64,000 bases of DNA, taken from NCBI GenBank assembly GCA_949358305.1, contig OX442319.1:2418001-2482000 (forward strand), in the 5' to 3' direction. Shown here piece after piece: positions 44,041 through 55,525 of the stretch. How positions within the stretch are numbered: position 1 is the stretch's first letter; every line of letters starts with the position of its first letter. Made by a program: the position numbers and the translations under genes. Below the pieces are notes generated by a model. That model did not search any database. It saw only the letters and a list, made by a program, of their open reading frames with translations, and was not told the DNA's origin. This DNA comes from Strigamia acuminata. Lineage: Eukaryota > Arthropoda > Chilopoda > Geophilomorpha > Linotaeniidae.

Positions 44041-46677
44041 ATGGCTGCGCAGACTCAGTCGTTCGAACGCTACGATCCGGCGGACGATTGGAACCAATAT
44101 GTGGAGCGCACTGAATTATATTTTGAGGGAAACGACGTGCCGGAAGATAAACGCGTGAAATTATTTCTCGCGTGGATGGGACCGGACAACTATAAACGAA
44201 TATCCGATCTCGCCAGCCCTAAAAAACCAAAGGAACTAACGTTTGTCGAAATTACTGCACTCATGGCAAAACACGCACGTCCCAAGACGATGATGCTGGC
44301 CGAGCGCAACAAGTTCTACGCACGTTACCAAAACGCGACCGAATCGATTGCCGACTACGCTCTGGAACTCCAAGCAATGGCTACATCTTGCGAATTTGGC
44401 GAATTTCTTTCTACAGCTCTACGTGATCGCTTTGCATGCGGTTTGCGTTCCGAGCCGATCACTCGTGCTATTGTTCACCTCACTGATTTGACTTTTGACA
44501 ATATTTATCAGGTCGCGACATCAATGGAACTCACATTCACTGAAGTACCCAAATTTCGCCCTGATTCCAAGACGACGGTGCACCATATCACCAACTCCGA
44601 TAAAAAGTCAAACAACTCCCGTTACGGTAACAAATCACGCACGAGCGGTTCAAAACCACCTCCACAGCCACCGGACACGTCTTCTACGAGCAACACCGGC
44701 TCGAAATGCCCGTCATGTGGCAACTCTGGGCACAGACGCGACGACTGCAAGTATCGCAACGCAAAATGCAACGGTTGTGGACGCATGGGTCACATCAAAC
44801 CTGCGTGTCGTGCGGTACCGAAGCACTCAACCGTGCAGTCGCTCCATGCGCAGGATCCGCTGACGTACTACTCAATACGACCAGTCGGACCAGATCAACT
44901 CAACAATGTCGAAATGACTCGAGTCAAACCGTTGACATTACCCGTTTGTATCGCTGGTGTCGACATTCTTATGGAAATCGACACGGGGGCAGGAGCATCA
45001 ATAATAACTCTCGCAATGTATAATCGATATTTTTCAAAATTCTCATTGCAGCCCCTTCCTTGTCCGATGGCAACGTACGATGGCAGTCCTCTCCGCATGG
45101 AAGGGGTTTGCGTCGTGCCCGTGAAGTTCAAAGGACGGAAATACAAACTCCCATTGTGTGTCGCAACTAACGGACTCGCCCCATTACTCGGACGTACGTG
45201 GCTCGATACGTTTGGCAAACTCGCTCGTATGCAGCCAGACGTAAATGCAATTTCGACGACATCAACAGCAGCAGCCGAACTTAAAGCAAAAACTGCAGTT
45301 GAACTCGCAGCTGTGTTGGAAAAACACTCGAACGTTTTCAGAGAGGAAATAGGACGTTATACCGGCGCTCCTGTTTCAATTGACATCGACCCATCTGTAA
45401 AACCAATTTTTTTGAAGTCGTATCCTGTTCCATTGGCTATGAAACCCAAAGTAGAGGAGGAATTAAGGCGACTTCAGGCATTGGGCATAATCACACCAGT
45501 GGCATCTTCAAATTGGGCAACACCCATATTGCACGTCTTGAAATCAGACGGCACCTTGAAGATAGCCGGGTGTTACAACCGAACAGTTAATAAGGCAGTA
45601 GTGCCTAATGCTTATCCACTTCCTTTATTTGCAGATGTTACTGCAAAGTTGGCTGGCGGTGAGTCATACTCCATTTTGGATATGAACTCGGCCTATAACC
45701 AACTAGAGTTAGATGCTGCAAGCAAGGCTGTGTGCACCATAAACACACACCTAGGCTTGTTCACTGTCAACCGGCTCTTTTACGGAATTTCGTCTGCTCC
45801 GGCGATTTTTCAAAGGGCGATGGATACATTAACAGCTGATGTTGGCAACACACAGCCATATATCGATGACTCCGCAGTCACCGGTCCCACTAATCAAGTT
45901 CATTTGCAGAATCTCGACCAGTTACTAGGCACCTTCGATGAAAACGGATTGACTCTCAACCGCTCGAAATGCAAGTTCCTGCGCTCAAGCGTCCAGTTCC
46001 TAGGCCTCAACATTTCCAAGAACGGCATAACTCCCATTGATTCGAAATTGGCACCATTGCGTGAAGCAACTCAACCAACTGACATAACATCATTGAAATC
46101 GTTTTTAGGACTAATCAATTATTATGGTCGTTTTATAGCCAACCTTTCAACAATGCTGGAACCCCTGTACCGTTTGACGAGAGATGATGTGCCGTGGACG
46201 TGGGGAAAAGAGCAGGAAGCCGCATTTTCAAACGTTAAAAAGTCGGTGACTGTCGAGTCTGCACTGATGCACTACAGCGCTGCCAAAACTTTGTACTTGA
46301 CCGTGGATGCATCGCCAGTGGGTGTGGGTGCATTTATTTCACACCTCGAAAATGGAGTGCATCGCCCGATCGCTTTTGCAAGCTTGCTGTTGTCTCCAGC
46401 TCAAAAGAACTATGCGCAGATCGAGCGTGAGGGATTTGCCATAATATATGGCATAAGAAAGTTCCATCATCACCTCTTTGGTCAAAAATTTGTATTGCGA
46501 ACGGACCACAAACCATTAGTCTCAATCTTCGGTGATCGTAAAGGATGCAATCAAATCGTCGCTGCCAGATTACATCGGTGGGCGGTTTTTCTATCAGCCT
46601 ACGACTTCGAAATTGAGCATGTGCCCGCTTCCGATAATGCTGTCGCAGATGGACTGTCCCGAAATCCACAACCTTGA
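44041..46677 (+). CDS. Gypsy element 2 Gag-PR-RT-RNase H (ends at a premature stop)
   Basis: The start MAAQTQSFERYDPADDW is preferred to the upstream in-frame Met at 43939, whose extension is translated copia-derived or leader sequence. Gag is followed by two zinc knuckles (CPSCGNSGHRRDDC, CNGCGRMGHIKPAC), protease (EIDTGAGASIITL), reverse transcriptase with an intact YIDD box, and RNase H (VDASPVGVGAFIS, TDHKPL). The frame stops at TGA 46675-46677 just after the RNase H end (DGLSRNPQP). Protein-like sequence continues beyond the stop in the same frame, so this is a broken pol and not a natural end. Confidence 0.92.
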   Translation: MAAQTQSFERYDPADDWNQYVERTELYFEGNDVPEDKRVKLFLAWMGPDNYKRISDLASPKKPKELTFVEITALMAKHARPKTMMLAERNKFYARYQNATESIADYALELQAMATSCEFGEFLSTALRDRFACGLRSEPITRAIVHLTDLTFDNIYQVATSMELTFTEVPKFRPDSKTTVHHITNSDKKSNNSRYGNKSRTSGSKPPPQPPDTSSTSNTGSKCPSCGNSGHRRDDCKYRNAKCNGCGRMGHIKPACRAVPKHSTVQSLHAQDPLTYYSIRPVGPDQLNNVEMTRVKPLTLPVCIAGVDILMEIDTGAGASIITLAMYNRYFSKFSLQPLPCPMATYDGSPLRMEGVCVVPVKFKGRKYKLPLCVATNGLAPLLGRTWLDTFGKLARMQPDVNAISTTSTAAAELKAKTAVELAAVLEKHSNVFREEIGRYTGAPVSIDIDPSVKPIFLKSYPVPLAMKPKVEEELRRLQALGIITPVASSNWATPILHVLKSDGTLKIAGCYNRTVNKAVVPNAYPLPLFADVTAKLAGGESYSILDMNSAYNQLELDAASKAVCTINTHLGLFTVNRLFYGISSAPAIFQRAMDTLTADVGNTQPYIDDSAVTGPTNQVHLQNLDQLLGTFDENGLTLNRSKCKFLRSSVQFLGLNISKNGITPIDSKLAPLREATQPTDITSLKSFLGLINYYGRFIANLSTMLEPLYRLTRDDVPWTWGKEQEAAFSNVKKSVTVESALMHYSAAKTLYLTVDASPVGVGAFISHLENGVHRPIAFASLLLSPAQKNYAQIEREGFAIIYGIRKFHHHLFGQKFVLRTDHKPLVSIFGDRKGCNQIVAARLHRWAVFLSAYDFEIEHVPASDNAVADGLSRNPQP

Positions 46678-48086
46678 GTGGATGATCGCGAAAATTTGGA
46701 TTTCGAAATTAATGAAATTTTTTCACTCTCTTTATCACAGTTTCCAGTCTCGACCGATGCCTTGAGAGCAGCCTACCTCGCAGATCCAGAACTGCAAGCC
46801 GCAATAACATGCTTGCAGAACGACTGGAAAACGAAACACCCGAGTTGGCGCCATATTTTAAGCACCGCGAGGCTTTTTCGACGTACGACGCGTTTTTGTT
46901 CTTGTCGGACCGACTCGTGATTCCTGCACCGCTTCGAAAGGCAGTTTTGACGGAACTGCATGCGGGCCATTTCGGAATCGTCCGTACGAAGGCCCTCGCT
47001 CGCGCAACAGTTTGGTGGCTGTGCATAGACACCGACGTGGAACAATTAGTTCGTTCTTGTGATGTGTGCCAGACTGCACTTCCAGACCCACCCAAAACGC
47101 CAGATATTCGTTGGCCAATTCCCGACGAAATTTGGGGCAGAATACATCTCGATTTTGCTGGCCCTTTTCATGGAAAAATGTTATTTTTGGCAGTTGATGC
47201 GAAAACCAAATGGTGCGAGGCACACACGATGACCTCCACAACTGCCACGGCCACAATTGATGTCATGAAGTCCTGGTTTACACAACACGGCCTGCCGATC
47301 CACGTCCATACGGATAATGGGCCCCAGTTCACATCAAGTGAATTTTCGGACTTCCTGTCGCGCAACGGAATTCGCCACACGAAATCTCCGCCGTACCACC
47401 CCGCGACCAACGGAGCCGTTGAGGGCTTCGTTAAGACATTCAAAGCGCAAGTAGACAAATTTTTAAAATTAAAATTGTCGCTACCGGAAGCCGTCAATCG
47501 CTTTCTCTTGTCGTATCGCACGACACCACACGCAACAACTAAAGTTACTCCAGCGGATGCTTTCTTGCAACGTACGATGCGGACGCGCCTCCATTTGTTG
47601 AATCCACGCTTGTTGCCCGACACGACTCAAATCGAAACAAATCGCTCATTCGACGTCAATGATCTCGTTTATGCACGGGATTACCTGCACAGAACCAGAT
47701 GGATTCCGGGCACGATTCTGAAGAAAACGTCTTCAACAACATACGACGTAGATGTCGGAAATTCGATCGTGTGGAACCGCCACGTGGACCAGTTGAGACC
47801 ACGAATCAAGGGCCGACTCAAACCTCCGGGGAGGGGGGAGAATCTCGAAGATTTTTCGAATATCTTGCCTCAAACGAATACACCGCCGGCTCCAGACATT
47901 CCAGCACTTGTACCACCAGTTGCACAACCTGTACCGCTCGTACCCGTCGCACCACCTGCGCCACCCACAACTGCTGTTGCTCCGCTCGTTCCTCCGCCTG
48001 CCACTGCTCCTCCTGCGCCTTACGTTCATCCACAACGAATCCGCAACCCAACGCAATTCTACGGCTTCGACAATCACGCTCAATAG
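46678..48086 (+). pseudogene. Gypsy element 2 integrase portion, frameshifted
   Basis: Sequence resumes after the stop in the first frame (LDFEINEIF, LRAAYLADPELQAAI). It switches frame at about 46840 and then stays open to 48086. It has the integrase HHCC finger (H..H, CDVCQ), the D-D-E core (LDFAGP, HTDNGPQFTS, AVEGF) and a Pro-rich tail. One stop plus one shift inactivate the copy. Confidence 0.9.
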
Positions 48087-48210
48087 CAAATGTTGTTTTT
48101 AATGTTTAACTTTCTCAAGTTTCTTTTGTATTAATACCAATCTTTATTTCGAAATGTTACACCATTTTCACAATTCAATTACAATTAATGTTCCATTAAT
48201 AAGGGGATAA

Positions 48211-48384
48211 TGCCATGTTCGCTTCCCTGTGTTACTTTAGCTCATTTTGTATGACGCTGTTTGATACAGCGCCACCTATGTTTTACACCTGAATAAACTC
48301 ATTTCTAATTTCTACCTTTTGACTGACTGGACTCCATCTTTCATTAGCGTACATCTCCATGAATCATTTTAGTCATACACACTA
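48211..48384 (+). repeat. 3' LTR of gypsy element 2
   Basis: Two transitions from the 5' LTR (TTACCTTAG/TTACTTTAG and ACATCTG/ACACCTG). Confidence 0.93.
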
Positions 48385-48389
48385 GGCAT

Positions 48390-48797
48390 ATATTGTGTGG
48401 CAAGGTTGGGACCGACGGGTTGCCGAACACGGACATTTTCCGTATAATGCAGTTTTAGACCTATAAATATAATACCCCGAGTGGTCAAGATGGCCGTCCG
48501 CAAAGCACAGCGATGATAATAGCGATGATTAGGCATGGGGAATTAGTTTGGGAACATTGTAATCAGAATAAATGTCATAATAAAGCTCTAACAATGTGTT
48601 TTGTCTATATTTTCATGCGTGTTGTGTGCGAGAAGAGAGTGGAGTGGCACCTGTGAACATAATCGCCGAATTAACTATGGTCGCTTTTGTTAAACAATTC
48701 ATGTGACGTCTTACTACTGTAGAGTATTCCATCCATCGCTTTAGACTGCTATTAAAGCAGTTTGCAAGCGTAAAATGAACAAGTACACTATTTAAAA
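48390..48797 (+). promoter_or_regulatory. Upstream region of importin-beta1
   Basis: About 400 bp between the LTR element and the start codon. AAGATGGCCGTCC near 48488 is a YY1-like block. The 3' LTR lies close enough to influence transcription. No TATA box is assigned. Confidence 0.35.
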
Positions 48798-51700
48798 ATG
48801 GATTTAACAGATTTATTAGAAAAATATGCTTCGACAGGTGATGATTGAATTGTTTTATTCGTTACTCAAACTGAGCCTTTTGTGCTTCTACTCCGCTTAG
48901 GTGACATTGACTCGAGCAATGGCCAAACAGTTTTGGAACAAACTGCACAACAGTCCAATTTAGTAAATAAATAAACCGCGCGAATCAGTTCGTTTTTAAT
49001 CTTTAATTTCCAAATTGTAGCAAGAATTCATGGTAACTGTATCGGAAAGCCTGACCCGTCCAGACCTGAGTACATTAGCTCGAAAAGGCGCCGCGATGTT
49101 TATCACTAAACACGTGGTGTCCGACCGGCCAGGAATGCAGTTGCAATTTCGACGAAGGTGGTTTTCCTTTCTCCCGGATGTTAGAAATTCAATTAAAAGC
49201 AATGTAAGCCGAAAGATTGATTGGTTCGAATGGTATTTGTAATTGTGGGTGTGCTTTAAGGTGCTTGGCTCGTTGGGTACCGAAGAAACAAGACCGAGTG
49301 CTTTGGCCGAATGTGTGAGCGCCATTGCACGTTTGGAAATGCCGCGCGCGCAGTGGCACGAGTTGATAAATGTGCTGGTCTTCAACGTTACGAACTCGGA
49401 GAATTGTATGGTGAGAGAGGCGAGTTTGGAGGCGATTTTCAACACGTGCAAGCACATAGTGAGTGAAACACGTGTTGTTGTCAAATGCTAAATAATTGAA
49501 TGGGTGAATACTGTGAGATTTAGAAAGGTAAAGTGTTAGAATCGAAATCGAATGACATTCTACGAGCGATTTTGTGTGGTATGAAAACGGATGAAGAAAG
49601 GTACGACTGTTATTACATTGACGTTGGTTTTTTATTTTTAAAATATTATTTTTTTATTGTAGCATTCATGTGAAAGTGTCGGCCACGGTCGCACTTCTGC
49701 ATTCTTTGAAACTGATCAAAGTGAATTTTGAAGTCGAATCGGAAAGACACGTGATAATGCAGTTGGTTTGTGAAAGCACTCAATCTGAACACCTCGATCT
49801 GCAGGTGGCCGCACTCAAGTGTTTAGCAAAAATAGTGTCGCGTTATTACAAATTTATGGAGCATTATATGGGTAGAGCATTATTTTCTGTACGTTCACAA
49901 ATTACTGGCTTTTTTTTTACTACACTGCAAGAAATGTAGGGCTAAAATGCGTTAAAATGCGTTAAAATGCATTAATTTAGGTGGTATACATTTTGGCGAG
50001 ATGTATGTCATGCTTTTACACCTTTTTACGTCTCACCCGGCATTTCTTGCAGTGTATTGTACACACGAGATGTAATATTTGATCTTTCAGATTTCGATAG
50101 AAGCGATGAAAAGTGAAACACCACAAGTGAAATTGCAAGGGATTCGGTTTTGGTCAAACATCTGCAAAAAAGAAGATGCTCTTCTGCAAAAGCGATACAT
50201 TGAAGTAAATATGGAATGGTTCGGCGCTTCTCAAACTATCTAATGCTGAAATTTTTCATGCAGGATCCTGATCAGCTTGAAATAAACGTGTGCTTTTTTT
50301 ATGCTATGGGGGCAATACAATACGTGGCACCCATTTTGTTCCATACGTTAGTTACTCAGGTTTGTCGTATATATATATATAAATTTAATTTTAATTTTTT
50401 TTTGATAATTGAAGGACATGAGTCATTGCGAGAACACACTGAATTCTTTCAGTGCTGCCGAGGCTTGCCTGAGACAAATGGCAGCTTGTTGTAAGGATAA
50501 AATTATCATTCTTTTAGATTTCGTCAAGGAAAACATCAAGAGTGGCGAATGGCGCCAACGAAATGCTGCTGTCGTTTGTTTCGGCGCCATTCTTGGCGGG
50601 CTGGAATTTGACGACTTGAGATGTCTAGTCGAAGACATGCTGCCGGTGTTGCTGGAGTTATTTGTGCAGGATCCCAACAATCAGGTGAAGGGGTCGGCTG
50701 CAATGGCCATTGCTGAGATGCACGAATTCATATCGGAGATGCCGGAAGAGAGTGTAAGTTCTCTACTCAAAGTTTTCTTGCAAGGGTTAAGTGCAGAACC
50801 CGTGGTTGCAGCCAGAGTTTGTAAGGTTACCACATGTTTGCTCAATTGAAATGCAATTTAAACTTAAAGCGGGAATTCTATCTAGGCGCTTGAAAAGCTT
50901 GCGGAGTATATCTTTGAGAAAGAAACGGACAAAGAGCAGAAATTTTTCGAACCTATAATTGAAAAATTAATAGAAACAGTAAATAGGTATATACATATAT
51001 AAACAAAATTATTAGCAACTAATTTAGATTAATTTATTGATTCTTTATTAAGAATTGACTTCTATAATACTGGTTTCCATAATGATGCATTTGCTGCTTT
51101 GAATGAGTTCATCGAGCTAACTCCGAAAGTAAGCCTAATCCTTTTATTCCTTAATACAGATTTCTTATAATTGTTGTTGTTTAGAATTGCTACGACACGA
51201 TTGTGAAAACCATGGTGGCAATTATGAATTGCTTGAGACAAATGTTGGATATGGCACCCCAGATTCAGACGGAGCAAGACGAAGCTCCCTATCAAACTTT
51301 TTTGACACAATTGCTAGTAACTTCTCAGGTAATCTAAAATGGTAGTGGATTGTTTGTGACCAAACCATCTGGCGAACCATTAGCGGTCACTGTCCAGGAC
51401 TGGACTGGGAACAAATTTAGTACCGGGAAATCTGGATCGGTCGGGCCACAGGGACAGGCTACGGTGGGCCAGGGACTGGTTACGGTGGACCCGCCACAGG
51501 CCACCGGGAAATTCCCGGTAGCCCGGACTTTCACAGCTTGTACTATTGTATCGGAAACACTGACAGTGACAGGGAACTGGGCTCAAAACATCAAGCGCCA
51601 TTTTCTCTTTGTCATGATTGAAAAACAAATTATTTTTATTGTATGCATCCAGTATCGCGTAGGCATGTTTGTTAAACTTTTCTTTTGCTTTATTTTCTAG

Positions 51701-53014
51701 TCGGTTTTAGGCCAATTGCAATCTGAAGACATATTTCAAACGACGGACGTGTTAATGGCAATAATTCTGGAAATTTTGAATAAGAAGTCTAAATCGAGAA
51801 GCTTGGAGGCGGAAACTTTTAATACGATATCTTTGATTTGCAGCGGTGAGATGAGACAGACGGTCACAAGGGGTTGCCACCATCGGTTAAGCCTAATAAT
51901 TGCTGCAAATTTGACCCAAATAGTTCATTCGGTTTGATTAGGTCTTGTCCTCCATTATTATTTTGAAAAGGTGGCAACCCTGGTGACAGTTAGTTGGAAC
52001 CTTTGATTTGAATTCGTGAAATTTATTACGCAGAATTAAAAGAGAAATTCTTGAAATATGTAGAAGCGTTTTTACCCATCCTCGTCTCGGCTTTGAAGAG
52101 CCACGACACAGTAGTAAGTTAAATAAAACATCTAAATGTTGTGCGTTTACATTAGAATGTTTGTAATGATTTTGTAGGTGTTGACTGCCGCCGTTAACGT
52201 AACGAATGAAATTGTGTGTTGCATCCCGGAAGCCATTCTTCCCCACTGTGATGAGTTTGTACACATACTTCTGGATCATTTGATTGTATATATTCAATAA
52301 CTCATATTTGTTTATGTTTATGTTTATGTATCTTTCAAGTCTAACAGCACATCTCCACTGTTCAAACCTGAAATTTTGTCAACAGTTGGGGAGATTTCTT
52401 TAGTGATTGGACCTGATGTCAAGAAATACGTTGATCCCATTTTTACTGCTGTGCTGCAGCAGTTGTCACAAATTGAGGCGCGTAGAGTTGCAAATGTTTA
52501 TTTAAAAATGTATTTTAATAGCTACGTTTACGTTCTTTTAGGACGATTATGATATAATCAGATGCATCAACTTCATGGAGCATTATTTGTCCAAGGTTTA
52601 CCGGAATGTGGTTGATGGTAAGTATGATAAACGGCAAAATAATTTCGTTTTTGTGTGTTTATCAATTAAATTATTAAATTATTGTCCCATTTGTGACCGC
52701 ATATGTATTTGTGCTTTTTAGTTGAGTTGCAACCAACTATTCAGTCGTACTTCACTACAATGCAGTCGTTAATGCTTCAAGCCTCAACGGTTGTCGCTAT
52801 TTGTGACAGCAATAAACTGGACGAATCTGATTTTGAGTATGCACAATTCGATGGTAGCAGAAATTCCGCTGATGATTTATTTTTTCTTAGGAAATTAATC
52901 AGCACATTTGCTGACAGTGTCAAAAGTGTTCTCTCGGCCAAAGAATGTGACCAGGTAATGACCGACGACATTTCGGATGTCATTAAAAATACTTCGGATT
53001 TAGAACTGGAATGA
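48798..53014 (+). CDS. KPNB1: Importin subunit beta-1 homologue (18 exons, 861 aa)
   Basis: This karyopherin carries importin-alpha/NLS cargo through nuclear pores and is released by RanGTP. Exons: 48798-48837, 48901-48962, 49021-49203, 49261-49458, 49524-49600, 49663-49888, 50091-50204, 50264-50359, 50415-50825, 50886-50986, 51053-51128, 51185-51328, 51701-51845, 52034-52113, 52178-52285, 52340-52495, 52542-52617, 52722-53014; sum 2586 nt. HEAT-type helices run throughout. The N-terminus has VLEQ...[13 protein letters not shown] and ARKGAAMFI; the centre [19 protein letters not shown], an importin-beta landmark. It is clearly divergent from typical KPNB1, and its C-terminus ends in an acidic tail (SDLELE) in place of the conserved arm. 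Junctions near 50825 and 52495 were set by phase. It may be a diverged paralogue of the main importin-beta. Confidence 0.85.
49923..50054. mobile_element. 132-bp MITE in importin-beta1 intron 6
   Basis: The ends CACTGCAAGAAATG and CATTTCTTGCAGTG are perfect inverted repeats flanked by TA on both sides, as in Tc1/mariner-type MITEs. Three GTTAAAATGC repeats lie in the left half. Confidence 0.88.
51360..51600. other. GC-rich block in importin-beta1 intron 12
   Basis: A GC-rich patch with repeated CAGGGACTGG- and CCGGGAAAT-like words in an otherwise AT-rich intron. It is probably an old mobile element; termini are not identified. Confidence 0.4.
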
Positions 53015-53326
53015 AATTAAATCGGACAAAAAAGGTGTACAATTTTATCTTACTTCAAAATGGAACTGTGAAATACAAATTACAAATTAAACAAAAAAAA
53101 AAAAAAGTTTTAAGTGTGCGTGTTATTATCGAGAAGTGTAAAGGGGCGCCACATGGCGTGAAGAAGTGGCAACCTGGTACTGGTAACTTAGGCAAAGTGA
53201 AAGTGGAAAAAATCAAACTAGCAATAATTTGCAAGTTATATTTACACAAGTAGCTTTATTCACTCCTTTAACTTAAATTTATAAATCAATATTCAATATT
53301 TGAACAATTAAATTGAAAAAATAATT

Positions 53327-55362
53327 TTAAGTTTCAGTCGTGGATGTAGTTCGGGTTGGTATGGAGTGTTTTTCTGCATGATATATCCTGAAAATCTGAC
53401 TGAGCAGTGGTGCTGTATCAGGGTCATTCAACCAATGGTTTGCCGTGTTGGGGTTTTCCAACATGTGCAAAAACGCTGTGAAAAAAAATACATTCCAAAA
53501 TTATATTCCAAAATCGTGTAATGGAATCGGTTGAATTTTTATGATTACCTAAAAATGTCTTTGGATTATTTAGTCCTAGTTGAACGACGGGGTTCGATAG
53601 AATTGCTTTGTAAATTGGCCCATTTGGATCGAGGCCCGTTTCCGAATCTTGGACGCTTGAATGGCGATCACCTAACAACCACTCGCACTAAGAAATATCA
53701 AGATGTGGTTGTTAAAATTGATAGTTTAATTTCTAAATCAAAATCTTACGGCGACATCTTGGTTGTTGTTGTTTATTCTTAATGCATCCAATACTTCTTC
53801 TTCAGCGAAACCCATTTCCTTCAAATTAACAAGAGCCTGAAAAGTCATAAATTGTCGATCAAAAGTGAGAAAAAAGTGCACATTTTGTGCGTGAATTACG
53901 ACTTGTATTAAAGTGTTGGAAGGGATATTTTTACCCGCATGTTTGGTCGGAAAGTTTTTCGTTTGTGCGCCCGAAAAGCTTCTAAAATTTCAGACACTGT
54001 GTACAGTCGGATTGGTTCGGCAGGTTTTGAAGATGATCCACCCGATTCTGCTGTTTTTTTTTAACATTTATTTCAATGTAAACGAAGGGTAGTGTTTTAT
54101 ATTTTGAAATAGAAACCTTCATCTTTTTTTGGTCTTTGAAATGTCTCCGCGGCAGTCGATGAATTCGATTCGCTTTCAGCATCGTGGACCAACAACCATT
54201 CCATGGCATCAACAGGTAACATTCTTCAAAAAAATTAAAAAGCAAAAATAGTGTAATAATAAAAAATCAGAAAAGAATGTTAAAAATCGGACAAAAATAT
54301 TATAAATCAGACAAAAATGAGAGAAAAACTTCAAAAATGAGAGAAAAACTTCAAAAAACCGAGAAAAACTTCAAAAATCAGAGAAAAACTTCAAAAGTCG
54401 GACAAAAACATAAAATCATACAAAAATTTTAAAAATATTAAAAATAAAAAAAAGATTAAAAATGAATAAAAATAATAATTACTTATTTAAACGTAGTGCG
54501 TTTACTGCTTTTCTTTCTGTAAACCCCATGTCAGTCAGTTGTTTTAGAACAGCTGGATCAATATCACTGTCAGTCGTTTTCCCAAGTTTCTTGTCTGCAA
54601 AAAAATTGAATAAAAAACATTTCGAAAACTGTGTCCATTTCACCATGCAGGTCTTTAAAAAGTGCAACAATTTCCGGATCTCGGCACAAAATCTTTTGCG
54701 ACGCATCAACGAGCGAAATAAGTATTTTCCGCAATTCCGTCTGAAACTACACACCCAAAAACTCCATCAATAAAATACGAATCAAAATTCAAAAAAATTC
54801 CCCAAAAAATACAAACATCTACAACCGCATTAGTATCTTCTGCAGGACGAGTCACATTTTGTAGCGTCATCTCAGCAGTCATCTCGTTGATCGTCGCTTC
54901 ACTCGGGCCTTTCGACAGTTGATCTCGCTACATAGTTACGTCATAAAATATCGCTTTTAATAATAAACAACATACAATAACATACGTCTTCAGGTGGCTC
55001 GGTATTCGAAAATGGTTTACGTTTTCGTAACAACAACAATTCATCTACAAATTCAAATACACATTCAAAATTTGTCATTTTCACCTTCGAAAAAAAAACA
55101 AATTACCATGATCTTTAACATTGTCTTGGAGCAATGTATTTTCATTCGCCAGCACTTTATTCGTCGAAATCGCCAACAATTTATAACTAGGCGCCAATTT
55201 GCCACTGTCAATCGGATTGAAAAAATGTCCCAGCGCCATAACCTTCACTTTCTCCACATTAAATTCGGGGGAAACGTCTAATTGACACACGGTGCCATCA
55301 ATATTCACGACATTAACCTGAATATTTTGACTGTTAAATATATTCGTTTCCGACACAAACAT
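53327..55362 (-). CDS. UBAC1: UBAC1 (KPC2), UBL-UBA protein (10 exons, 409 aa)
   Basis: UBAC1 is the noncatalytic subunit of the KPC ubiquitin ligase and delivers ubiquitinated substrates to the proteasome. Exons on the minus strand: 55362-55107, 55044-54986, 54927-54826, 54746-54644, 54594-54483, 54223-54117, 54050-53935, 53836-53750, 53687-53549, 53475-53327; sum 1230 nt. A ubiquitin-like fold opens the protein (MFVSETNIF...). UBA1 is [22 protein letters not shown]...AMEWLL and UBA2 is [23 protein letters not shown]...CEWLLG. The STI1-like end has [15 protein letters not shown] and [18 protein letters not shown] is chosen as start by family likeness; another Met lies one codon upstream. It converges on importin-beta1 with about 310 bp between stops. 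Some introns hold degenerate AAAAACTTC repeats (54290-54410). Confidence 0.93.
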
Positions 55363-55525
55363 CATCCATGCCAAGTGCGGCAAATCAAATCAGAACAGCA
55401 CGCGACGACACCTGGCATCTAGCGGCGAAAACCCAAACCAACCGTGTTTGTAGACAACAATAAACACACATTCCAGAAATATCTTTCATTTTCGCTTTAT
55501 TTAACCAATAAAATCGCATTCCACC

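Larger units (their letters stand above)
43198..48384 (+). mobile_element. Defective Ty3/gypsy LTR retrotransposon, 5187 bp
   Basis: LTRs of 174 bp at 43198-43371 and 48211-48384 differ at two sites. A 5-bp duplication GGCAT flanks the element (43193-43197 and 48385-48389). After the 5' LTR comes TTGGCGACGAGGATGCG, a likely primer site; before the 3' LTR comes AAGGGGA, a polypurine tract. Gag, protease, RT, RNase H and integrase are in order, but a stop and a frameshift split pol. A Ty1/copia 3' fragment lies in the leader. Confidence 0.95.

Noticed and set aside
47699-48109. Ser/Arg/Cys-rich ORFs near the end of gypsy element 2
   Set aside because: Alternative-frame reading of the Pro-rich integrase tail.
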